From the NCBI RefSeq assembly GCF_016865485.1, contig NZ_AP024452.1:6222501-6286500 (forward strand): a DNA stretch of 64,000 nt, in the 5' to 3' direction. The DNA comes from Luteitalea sp. TBR-22 (GTDB taxonomy: Bacteria; Acidobacteriota; Vicinamibacteria; Vicinamibacterales; Vicinamibacteraceae). The notes under the pieces were generated by a model. That model saw only the letters and a program-made list of their open reading frames with translations, was not told the origin of the DNA and ran no database searches. A program made the translations under genes and the position numbers. Shown piece after piece: positions 58,092 through 64,000 of this stretch. Each line of letters begins with the position of its first letter. Within the stretch, counting starts at the first letter, position 1.

Positions 58092-58999
58092 GGCTTGCTG
58101 ACCGGCGCGTCGGGCGTCCGCGCCCACTCCTCGTAGGACCCGTCGAACAGCTTCACGTCGTAGCCGAGCATCCGGGCCACGAAGTAGGGAACGGTGGCCT
58201 GCTGCCCGATGTGACAGTAGGTGGCGATCGAGGTGCCGGGCGCGGCGCCTGCCGCCTTCAGCATCGCCTCGAGCTCGGCGCGGGGCTTGAACGTGCCGTC
58301 CTCGCGCACGAAGGTGCTGAATGGCGCGCTCACGGCGCCGGTCACGTGTCCAGGCCGCGGAATGCGCCCGTTGTTGTCGCTCTCGCCCGTGTAGAACTGC
58401 GGCAGGCGCGCGTCGATCACCAGGCTGCCGCTGGCGCCGGCGTGCGAGCGCACCCAGGCGAGGTCGGCGACCGCCTCCGGGCGCGGCCGGAGCGTGAGCG
58501 TGCCGGGCGCGGGCGCCGCAGGCACGTCGGTCGTCACCGGCTTGCCGGCCGCCTTCCACGCCGGCAGGCCGCCGTCGAGCACCACGGTGCGGCCGCCCAG
58601 GCCAGCGTAATCCAGCGTGAAGACGACGCGGGTCAGCGGGCTCACCCAGTCCTTGCCCATGTACAGCACGATGCGCGAGCCGTCGGAGATGCCGAGCGCC
58701 TCGAGCCTGGCCTCGAGGTCGGCCGGCTCCGGCAGCTGGAGCGTGAGGCCGCCCTCGCGCGGCGCAGCGGCGATGGCCCGTGTCTCGAGATGCCGGGCGC
58801 CCTGCAGGTGCCCCGCGTCGTACTCGGCCTTCTCGCCGATGTGGAACACCACCGTTGCGGGGTCGGCGAGCATCGGCTCGAGCTGCGCCACCGTGACGAG
58901 CGAGGGCGCGCCGCCCGGCTGTGCCGAGGCGGGCGAGGCCGCAGCTCCCACGAAGGCAACGAGGGAGACGACGAGGCTCGGGATCAGGCTGCGGGTCAT
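58088..58999 (-). CDS. Exported two-domain rhodanese sulfurtransferase (copy 2)
   Basis: A 303-residue protein with a signal peptide (hydrophobic 6-26), an inactive first rhodanese domain and an active second with Cys262 in YCHIGQQA. It is about as long as the copy at 50059 and clearly paralogous. Its stop overlaps nurA by 4 nt, so a periplasmic sulfurtransferase is the first gene of a DNA-repair operon, which is functionally surprising. The active-site loop differs from copy 1 (CHIGQQA against CTSGVQA), suggesting different acceptors. Confidence 0.9.
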   Translation of the reverse strand: MTRSLIPSLVVSLVAFVGAAASPASAQPGGAPSLVTVAQLEPMLADPATVVFHIGEKAEYDAGHLQGARHLETRAIAAAPREGGLTLQLPEPADLEARLEALGISDGSRIVLYMGKDWVSPLTRVVFTLDYAGLGGRTVVLDGGLPAWKAAGKPVTTDVPAAPAPGTLTLRPRPEAVADLAWVRSHAGASGSLVIDARLPQFYTGESDNNGRIPRPGHVTGAVSAPFSTFVREDGTFKPRAELEAMLKAAGAAPGTSIATYCHIGQQATVPYFVARMLGYDVKLFDGSYEEWARTPDAPVSKP

Positions 59000-59031
59000 C
59001 CCTCAACGATGACATAGGTTGCGGTTCGGGA

Positions 59032-59126
59032 ACGGGGCACCAGGCACCGGGCGGTCAGTGACCCGACGGCTCGGATGTAGCCGCCGGCCTTGGCGGATGT
59101 AGCCGCCGGCCTTGGCCGGCGGTCAG
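59032..59126 (+). repeat. Microsatellite traces and A-type REP-like copies
   Basis: GGGCACCAGGCACCGGGC (59034-59051) is a degenerate 7-bp array. GTAGCCGCCGGCCTTGG (about 59087-59103) is a truncated A-type copy followed by a complete one ending GGCCGGCGGTCAG (to 59126). These occupy most of the divergent gap 59000-59162; no promoter recognised. Confidence 0.7.
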
Positions 59127-59162
59127 ACCGCGCCCGACCTCGGTGGCAGGTACGATCGCCAC

Positions 59163-61334
59163 GTGCGTCGGTGGCTGGTCGTCCTGCTCGTGCTCGCGCT
59201 GCTCGCCGCAGCCGCCGCGGCGTGGCTGTGGAGGCGCGAACCGCCGGCGCTCGGGCCATGGTCAGGCGTCACCTCGGTGCTCGCCGACGGCTTCACCGAC
59301 CCGTTCGGCGTGGCCGCGCTCGCCGACGGCTCGGTGGCCGTGACCGACGGCGCGCGCGTCAGGCGAATCGGCGTCGATGGCCGCGTGACGACGCTTGCCG
59401 GCAGTGACGCTGACCGCCGGGCAAGCCCGGCGGCTACACCTCGCCCGGCGGCTACACCTCGCCCGGCGACTACACCGCCCCCGGCGGCCACGCCTCACAT
59501 GTCGGGTATCGCCGTCGCGCCCGACGGCTCGCTCGTCGTCGCCGACACCGGCACCCACACCATCAAGCGCGTGACGATGGACGGCGCGGTGACGAGGGTG
59601 GCAGGCGACGGCACGCCCGGATACGAGGACGGCCCCGCCGCGCAGGCGCGCTTCAGTGGCCCCGTCGGCGTCGCCGTGGACCCCACCGGTGGGATCATCG
59701 TCGCCGACACCTACAACGACAGGATCCGCGCCATCGACCGCGATGGCACGGTGCGCACCATCGCCGGCGGCGACGACGTGGGCACGACGGACGGGCCGGG
59801 TCCACAGGCGCGCTTCGACACGCCGTGCGGTGTCGCGATCGCGCAAGACGGCCGCATCCTCGTGGCCGATACCGGCAACGGCCTGCTGCGCGCCATCGCG
59901 TCCGATGGCACGGTGACGACGATCCCGACGGCCGGCGTGGAGCTGGAACGTCCCATGGCGCTGGCGGTCGGTGCCGATGGCGAGGTGTTCGTCGCCGACG
60001 AGCGCGGCATCGTCGTCGCGGTATCGCCCGCCGGCGACGCGCGCCTGATCGCCGGCGAGGACCCGGGGTTCCAGGATGGCGAAGGCGCCGACGCGCGCTT
60101 CCGGCGCCCGTCGGGCATCGCCCTCGTGACCGCTGGGGCGGGGCATCGATCGCACGCGTCGCTGCTGGTGGCCGATGCCGGTAACGCGATGGTGCGCGCC
60201 ATCCGTCCGGCGACGAGCACCGCCGCCGGCTGGACGATGCCCTGGCCCGTGCCGGCGCTTCCGGTGCCGCCACGGCCAGCCGCGGCTCCGGGGTTCGACG
60301 CGGAGGCATTCGCGCGCACGCCGCTGCTGTGGCCCATCGCGCCGCTCGAGGGTCCGCACGAGGTCGCCGGCACGTTCGGCGAGGCCCGCGGCGGCGCAGG
60401 CGCGGAGCGCTTCCATGCCGGGCTCGACGTGCGCGAGGTGCAGGGCACGATGGTCCGCGCCGTCCGCGACGGCGTCGTCACCAGCCCGCTCTCCACGTTC
60501 GGCTTCGACACGATCAACGAGGGCGTGCGCATCGGCGACGTCGCCTACATCCACATCCGTGCCGGACGTACGCCGTCCGACGAGTTGCTCGATCCCGGCA
60601 GGTTCGCGCCGGCGCGCGACGCAACCGGCGCCATGGTGCGCATCCGGGTGCGCCGCGGGGCACGCTTCCGTACCGGCGACGTGGTCGGCACGATCAACGC
60701 GTTCAACCACGTGCACCTCAACGTCGGCTGGCCGGGCGAGGAGCACAACCCGCTGCGCTTCCGGCTCGTGCAGTTCCGCGACGGCATCCCGCCGACAATC
60801 GAGCCCCACGGCATCCGTCTCTTTGACGACGCGTGGACGGCGCTCAACCCGGACCGTCCCGGGCCGATGCGCGGACGCGGGCGCGCCCGTCGCCCGACGC
60901 GCCTGCCGCCGATCGAGCCCGTCGTCGTGAACGGACCGGTGCGGATCGTCGTCGACGGGTGGGATCAGGCCGACGGCAACGTGTCGTACCGGCGGCTCGG
61001 GTTGCATGCAGTGGCGTGGCAGGTGATCGACGCCACCGGCGGACCTGTCGCCGGGTTCGAGCACCCGCGCGAGGCCATCCGGTTCGATCGCCTGCGCGGC
61101 GACCGGGAGGCACCGCGCCTGGTGTACGCGCGTGGCAGCGGCATCCCCGTGTATGGCGCGAGCCGCACGCAGTTCCTCTACGTGGCGACGACGACGTTCC
61201 GGGACGGCCGGGTGGAGGACGGCCTGTGGGACACGAGGACGCTCGTGCCGGGGCCGTACGTCCTGCGCGTCATCGTCAGCGACTTCGCGGGCAACGAGAC
61301 CTCGCGCGAGTTGAGGATTGAGGTCGCGCGCTGA
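59163..61334 (+). CDS. Membrane-anchored NHL-repeat protein with M23 metallopeptidase domain
   Basis: A 723-residue protein starting at GTG 59163, with an N-terminal membrane anchor (WLVVLLVLALLAAAAAAWLW). Residues about 35-360 hold NHL propeller repeats ('GIAVAPDGSLVVADTGTHTI' type, about five). The M23/LytM domain (about 400-540) has His418-x3-Asp422 (FHAGLD) and His516-x-His518 (NHVHLN), all zinc ligands. A further 200-residue beta-rich tail resembles surface Ig-like domains. It probably faces the periplasm and acts on peptidoglycan or a peptide. The residues at about 83-110 derive from an A-type repeat. Confidence 0.8.
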   Translation: MRRWLVVLLVLALLAAAAAAWLWRREPPALGPWSGVTSVLADGFTDPFGVAALADGSVAVTDGARVRRIGVDGRVTTLAGSDADRRASPAATPRPAATPRPATTPPPAATPHMSGIAVAPDGSLVVADTGTHTIKRVTMDGAVTRVAGDGTPGYEDGPAAQARFSGPVGVAVDPTGGIIVADTYNDRIRAIDRDGTVRTIAGGDDVGTTDGPGPQARFDTPCGVAIAQDGRILVADTGNGLLRAIASDGTVTTIPTAGVELERPMALAVGADGEVFVADERGIVVAVSPAGDARLIAGEDPGFQDGEGADARFRRPSGIALVTAGAGHRSHASLLVADAGNAMVRAIRPATSTAAGWTMPWPVPALPVPPRPAAAPGFDAEAFARTPLLWPIAPLEGPHEVAGTFGEARGGAGAERFHAGLDVREVQGTMVRAVRDGVVTSPLSTFGFDTINEGVRIGDVAYIHIRAGRTPSDELLDPGRFAPARDATGAMVRIRVRRGARFRTGDVVGTINAFNHVHLNVGWPGEEHNPLRFRLVQFRDGIPPTIEPHGIRLFDDAWTALNPDRPGPMRGRGRARRPTRLPPIEPVVVNGPVRIVVDGWDQADGNVSYRRLGLHAVAWQVIDATGGPVAGFEHPREAIRFDRLRGDREAPRLVYARGSGIPVYGASRTQFLYVATTTFRDGRVEDGLWDTRTLVPGPYVLRVIVSDFAGNETSRELRIEVAR
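59410..59494. repeat. A-type REP copy plus 18-bp tandem inside coding sequence
   Basis: CTGACCGCCGGGCAAG then CCCGGCGGCTACACC (59410-59440) is an inverted A-type copy, followed by 18-bp repeats of TCGCCCGGCGGCTACACC type to about 59494. They read in frame as a Pro/Ala/Thr linker (ATPRPAATPRPATTPPPAAT). Confidence 0.75.
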
Positions 61335-61340
61335 GACCCA

Positions 61341-61380
61341 GGGCTCACGGCTCAGGGCTCAAGGCTCAGAGAGCATGCGG
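61341..61380 (+). repeat. GGCTCA heptamer array
   Basis: GGGCTCA, CGGCTCA, GGGCTCA, AGGCTCA and then GAGAGCATGCGGG. Unit and flank match the element at 41307. It lies in the 67-bp gap between convergent genes. Confidence 0.75.
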
Positions 61381-61401
61381 GCACGAGGGGAGTCGGGAGT
61401 G

Positions 61402-61857
61402 TCAGGCGGTCGGCAGCGACGGGCCACGTGCGCCATATCTGGTCAGGCGGCGCGCCACGGCGGCTGCGGCGCGATTGAGCGCAGCGTCGGCGCTCGAGAA
61501 CATCACGGGCTCCGGCGCGGCATCGCGGGCGACGGCCTCATACGCGGCCAGATGCAGGCTGTCGTAGGCACGCAGACGATACTGCTCCGCCAGCTCTCCG
61601 GCCCGGCGACAGAGGCCGTCGTCCACGTCGTACACCAGAAGGGCCGGCCACAAGCCCAGGAAGGCACGCTTCGCCTCGGCGTGTTGGCGAGGCGCAAGAT
61701 CGCGGCGCCGCCGTGCCAGGGCCGCGCGTGCCTCCGTGTAGGCCAGCGACAGCGTGATCACCACGTCCGCGTCGTCCACCTGCTCGACTACCGCGAGACT
61801 ACCTGCCTCGTCGAGGAACAGCTTCACCAGGCTGCTCGTGTCGAGGTACACAATCAC
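61402..61857 (-). CDS. PIN-domain toxin (VapC-like)
   Basis: A 151-residue PIN protein: Asp6 (VYLDTSSLVKLF), Glu in 'YTEARAALA', Asp in 'RAYDSLHLAAY' and Asp in 'SSADAALN'. Its GTG start overlaps the antitoxin stop by 4 nt (GTGA). Probably an RNase inhibited by the paired antitoxin. Confidence 0.9.
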   Translation of the reverse strand: MIVYLDTSSLVKLFLDEAGSLAVVEQVDDADVVITLSLAYTEARAALARRRRDLAPRQHAEAKRAFLGLWPALLVYDVDDGLCRRAGELAEQYRLRAYDSLHLAAYEAVARDAAPEPVMFSSADAALNRAAAAVARRLTRYGARGPSLPTA

Positions 61858-62126
61858 CGTCGATCCTCGAGCACCGTCTGCGACAACGGAGGACCACCGC
61901 GCAGGCGAGCGCGTGGCGCCTTGACGACGGGCTTGCCGCCGTTCCACCGCGCGCGTCCCTCCCGCACCATGCGCCATGCCCATTCGTGGTCCGGCGCCGG
62001 CTTCGCTGGCGACAGGGTGGCGATCTCACGCCCGCGGTCGGTGACCACGAGCGTCTCCCCTGCCTGCACGCGCTTCAGGTGATGACTCAGTCGCGCCTTC
62101 AGGTCGCGAACACCGACCTTGGTCAT
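61854..62126 (-). CDS. Phd/YefM-family antitoxin
   Basis: A 90-residue protein beginning MTKVGVRDLKARLSHHLKRV, with 'GETLVVTDRGREIATLSP', the Phd/YefM DNA-binding fold. The C-terminal region binds the toxin. Together with the PIN toxin it forms a type II module that differs in antitoxin class from the one at 49595. Confidence 0.92.
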   Translation of the reverse strand: MTKVGVRDLKARLSHHLKRVQAGETLVVTDRGREIATLSPAKPAPDHEWAWRMVREGRARWNGGKPVVKAPRARLRGGPPLSQTVLEDRR

Positions 62127-62143
62127 GTCCCTTCCCCTCCGAT

Positions 62144-62173
62144 GTGACTACACTAGCATCGTCTTGTAGTCAC
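62144..62173. promoter_or_regulatory. Operator in divergent toxin-antitoxin/lyase gap
   Basis: GTGACTACA (62144-62152) and TGTAGTCAC (62165-62173) form a perfect 9-bp inverted repeat with a 12-bp spacer. It sits 17 bp upstream of the antitoxin start and 5 bp before the divergent lyase start, so Phd binding could affect both genes. Confidence 0.6.
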
Positions 62174-62178
62174 CTGCC

Positions 62179-63138
62179 ATGACGCATCGCCTCAGCCTCG
62201 AACGCATCGCCGCGGCCTCGTCGGTCATCGATCCGGTCTTCCTGGACTCGCCGCAGTTCCGGGCCGAGTCGCTCGAGGCGGTGTTCGGGTGCCGGTTGGT
62301 CGTGAAGGTGGAGACGCTCAACCCGATCCGCTCGTTCAAGGGTCGGGGCGCGTCGCTGTACGGCAGCACGCTGCGCGCCGGCGACACGGTGATCACGGCC
62401 AGCGCCGGCAACTTCGGCCAGGCGGTCGCGTATGCCTGCCGCAGCCGTGGGGCCTCGGCGATCATCTTCGCGAGCGTCAACGCCAACCCGCTGAAGGTCG
62501 ATCGGATGCGGGCGTTCGGTGCCGACGTGCGCCTGCACGGCGAGGACTTCGACGAGGCCAAGGTCGAGGCGAAGCGGTACGCCGCGGCGCACGGCCTGCC
62601 GATGCTGGAAGACGGACTCGAGCCGGCGACGGCGGAAGGCGCGGGCACGATCGCCATCGAGCTGTTGCGATGGCCTGACCCGTTCGACGACCTGCTCGTA
62701 CCGCTCGGAAACGGCGCGCTGCTCACCGGGGTCGGGCGATGGACGAAGGCGCATGCTCTTGCCACGCAGGTGATCGGCGTTGCGGCGGCGGGCGCGCCGG
62801 CGATGGTCGAGTCGTGGCGCTCCGGCCGCATCGTCACGTACGAGCGGATCGACACGATCGCCGACGGCATCGGCGTCCGCGTGCCTGTGCCCGAGGCGGT
62901 GGCCGACATGCAGGGCACGGTGGACGACGCGATTCTCGTGACCGACACGTCGATCCTCGCTGCGATGCGCCTCGCCCACGAGCATCTCGGGTTGGTGATC
63001 GAGCCGTCGGGGGCGGCGGGGTTGGCGGCGATCGTGGAGAACCCGGCGCGGTTCCGCGGCCGGTGCGTCGCCACGATCCTCTGCGGCGGGAATCTCACGC
63101 CACAGCAGATGACGGAGTGGCTTCGGCGATTGCCGTGA
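62179..63138 (+). CDS. PLP-dependent threonine dehydratase/serine racemase-like enzyme
   Basis: A 319-residue fold-type II PLP enzyme. The cofactor lysine is Lys54 (IRSFKGRGA), the substrate/phosphate loops are 'SAGNFGQAVAYA' (SxGNxGQ) and 'LVPLGNGALLTG' (GGG-like), and 'EPSGAAGLAAI' is the C-terminal PLP-pyridine site. It lacks an ACT regulatory domain, so it is likely a catabolic or racemase-type lyase acting on serine/threonine or a hydroxy amino acid. It starts 5 bp after the operator. Confidence 0.87.
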   Translation: MTHRLSLERIAAASSVIDPVFLDSPQFRAESLEAVFGCRLVVKVETLNPIRSFKGRGASLYGSTLRAGDTVITASAGNFGQAVAYACRSRGASAIIFASVNANPLKVDRMRAFGADVRLHGEDFDEAKVEAKRYAAAHGLPMLEDGLEPATAEGAGTIAIELLRWPDPFDDLLVPLGNGALLTGVGRWTKAHALATQVIGVAAAGAPAMVESWRSGRIVTYERIDTIADGIGVRVPVPEAVADMQGTVDDAILVTDTSILAAMRLAHEHLGLVIEPSGAAGLAAIVENPARFRGRCVATILCGGNLTPQQMTEWLRRLP

Positions 63139-63144
63139 TTGCCT

Positions 63145-63212
63145 GCGTCGACCTGGAAGGTCGACGCCCACGAAAGGATTGTGTTCGTGGCGGCCGACCT
63201 TCAGGTCGGCCG
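63145..63212 (+). repeat. Paired hairpins (BIME-like)
   Basis: GCGTCGACCT-GGA-AGGTCGACGC (63145-63167) and CGGCCGACCT-TC-AGGTCGGCCG (63191-63212), the same layout as at 24044-24107. They fill the gap between the lyase and symporter genes. Confidence 0.75.
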
Positions 63213-63264
63213 ATCCTGGTCTCCAGCAACCCGCCCCCAGTCTCGACTTGGCTAGAATCCCCCC

Positions 63265-64000
63265 GTGAACTGGCTGCTCGTCGGGATCCTCGCCTACCTC
63301 GCCGTCCAGATGGCCATCGGCCTGTGGGTGTCGCGACGCGTGAACAACGAGGTGGACTACATCCTCGCGGGCCGCACGCTCGGGCTCGGCGTGGCCTCGT
63401 TCTCGATCTTCGCCACATGGTTCGGCGCCGAGTCGATTCAGGGCGCCGCGGGAACGATGTACACCGACGGCCTGTCGGGCGCGTCGGCCGATCCGTTCGG
63501 CTACGTGCTCTGCATCCTGCTGGTGGGCCTGATCTTCGCGCGGCCGTTGTGGAACGCCGGCTTCACGACGTTCGGCGACCTGTTCCGCGCCCGGTACTCC
63601 GCCGGCGTGGAGAAGTTCGTGATCCTGCTCATCGTGCCGACGTCGATCATCTGGGCCGGCGCGCAGGTGCGGGCCTTCGGCAACGTGCTCTCGCACGCGT
63701 CGGGGCTGTCGATCGAGGCGGCGATCACCGCCGCGGCGCTGTTCGTGATGCTCTACACGACGATCGGCGGCCTGCTCGCCGACGCCTGGACCGACGTGGT
63801 GCAGGGCATCGCCGTCATCGTCGGCCTGATCGTGCTGCTGGCGCACCTGATGATCACCGGGGACCTGCAGGCGGCGTGGGCGCAGGTGCCTGCGGAGCGG
63901 CTGGCGATCCTCGGCGACGGCAGCGTGCCCTGGTACGAGATGCTCGAGGCGTGGACGGTGCCGGTGGTCGGTTCGATGCTGGCGGTGGAACTGCTGTCGA
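63265..64000 (+). CDS. Sodium:solute symporter family protein (5' part)
   Basis: An open frame from GTG 63265 running off the window end (245 codons). It is highly hydrophobic with about six to seven transmembrane helices, and shows SSF-family traits: 'DYILAGRTLGLGVASFSIFATWFGAE' around 28-55 and 'TFGDLFRARYS' near 100-112, then 'TTIGGLLADAWTDVVQG' near 165-182. It probably imports a small solute with Na+. The C-terminal half is missing. Confidence 0.85.
   Translation, partial: MNWLLVGILAYLAVQMAIGLWVSRRVNNEVDYILAGRTLGLGVASFSIFATWFGAESIQGAAGTMYTDGLSGASADPFGYVLCILLVGLIFARPLWNAGFTTFGDLFRARYSAGVEKFVILLIVPTSIIWAGAQVRAFGNVLSHASGLSIEAAITAAALFVMLYTTIGGLLADAWTDVVQGIAVIVGLIVLLAHLMITGDLQAAWAQVPAERLAILGDGSVPWYEMLEAWTVPVVGSMLAVELLS

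Overview
The window is about 64 kb of very GC-rich, gene-dense bacterial chromosome. A PadR regulator coupled to a MacB-like 'ADOP' permease, a DUF5117/DUF5118/DUF4953-type metalloprotease, many secreted diheme cytochromes, GTG starts and -1/-4 gene overlaps point to Acidobacteriota, probably class Vicinamibacteria (inference from gene content; no rRNA or tRNA gene is visible). There is no integrase, transposase, phage gene or CRISPR array.

Layout. 1-6198 (minus): an operon of a subtilisin, an HExxH metallopeptidase, a CHAT protease fused to a STAND-like ATPase, and a fourth protein cut by the window edge; it resembles a protease-based biological-conflict system. 6390-11315: two secreted diheme cytochromes around an Old Yellow Enzyme. 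11564-15707: a secreted ChbG/YdjC-like hydrolase, then PadR + ADOP permease. 15988-19938: a 1316-residue secreted multidomain protein. 20154-26642: a SUF iron-sulfur operon (sufB-C-D-S-U-T) with a clear promoter and two upstream palindromes. 26669-28930: a 78-bp tandem repeat and two paralogous periplasmic proteins. 29084-33919: a DUF4011-helicase-Vsr protein, the architecture of the single-gene Hhe phage-defence system. 34054-36666: a secreted metzincin-like protease. 36801-41286: sugar-acid use (GntP permease, IlvD/Edd dehydratase, DapA-like aldolase). 41502-49224: sigma-like factor, unknown protein, Lon-type protease, SMC/Rad50-like ATPase, HEPN protein, DUF3293 protein and vWA protein, a second candidate conflict locus. 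49221-49867: a RHH/PIN toxin-antitoxin pair. 50059-58999: rhodanese, sbcC, sbcD, herA, nurA, rhodanese; the central genes match the archaeal HerA-NurA-Mre11-Rad50 end-resection set. 59163-61334: a membrane-anchored NHL/M23 protein. 61402-62126: a second toxin-antitoxin pair. 62179-64000: a PLP lyase and the start of a sodium:solute symporter.

Intergenic DNA is unusually structured. Three kinds of element recur: (i) 7-bp-period microsatellites with a different unit at most loci, several arranged as inverted arms around a hairpin; (ii) 'B' palindromes with fixed ends and a variable stem, placed just after stop codons in a constant orientation; (iii) REP-like 'A' hairpins, one of which lies inside a coding sequence. 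The strongest candidates for undescribed biology are the two protease-centred operons (1-6198 and 41502-49224) and these intergenic element families.
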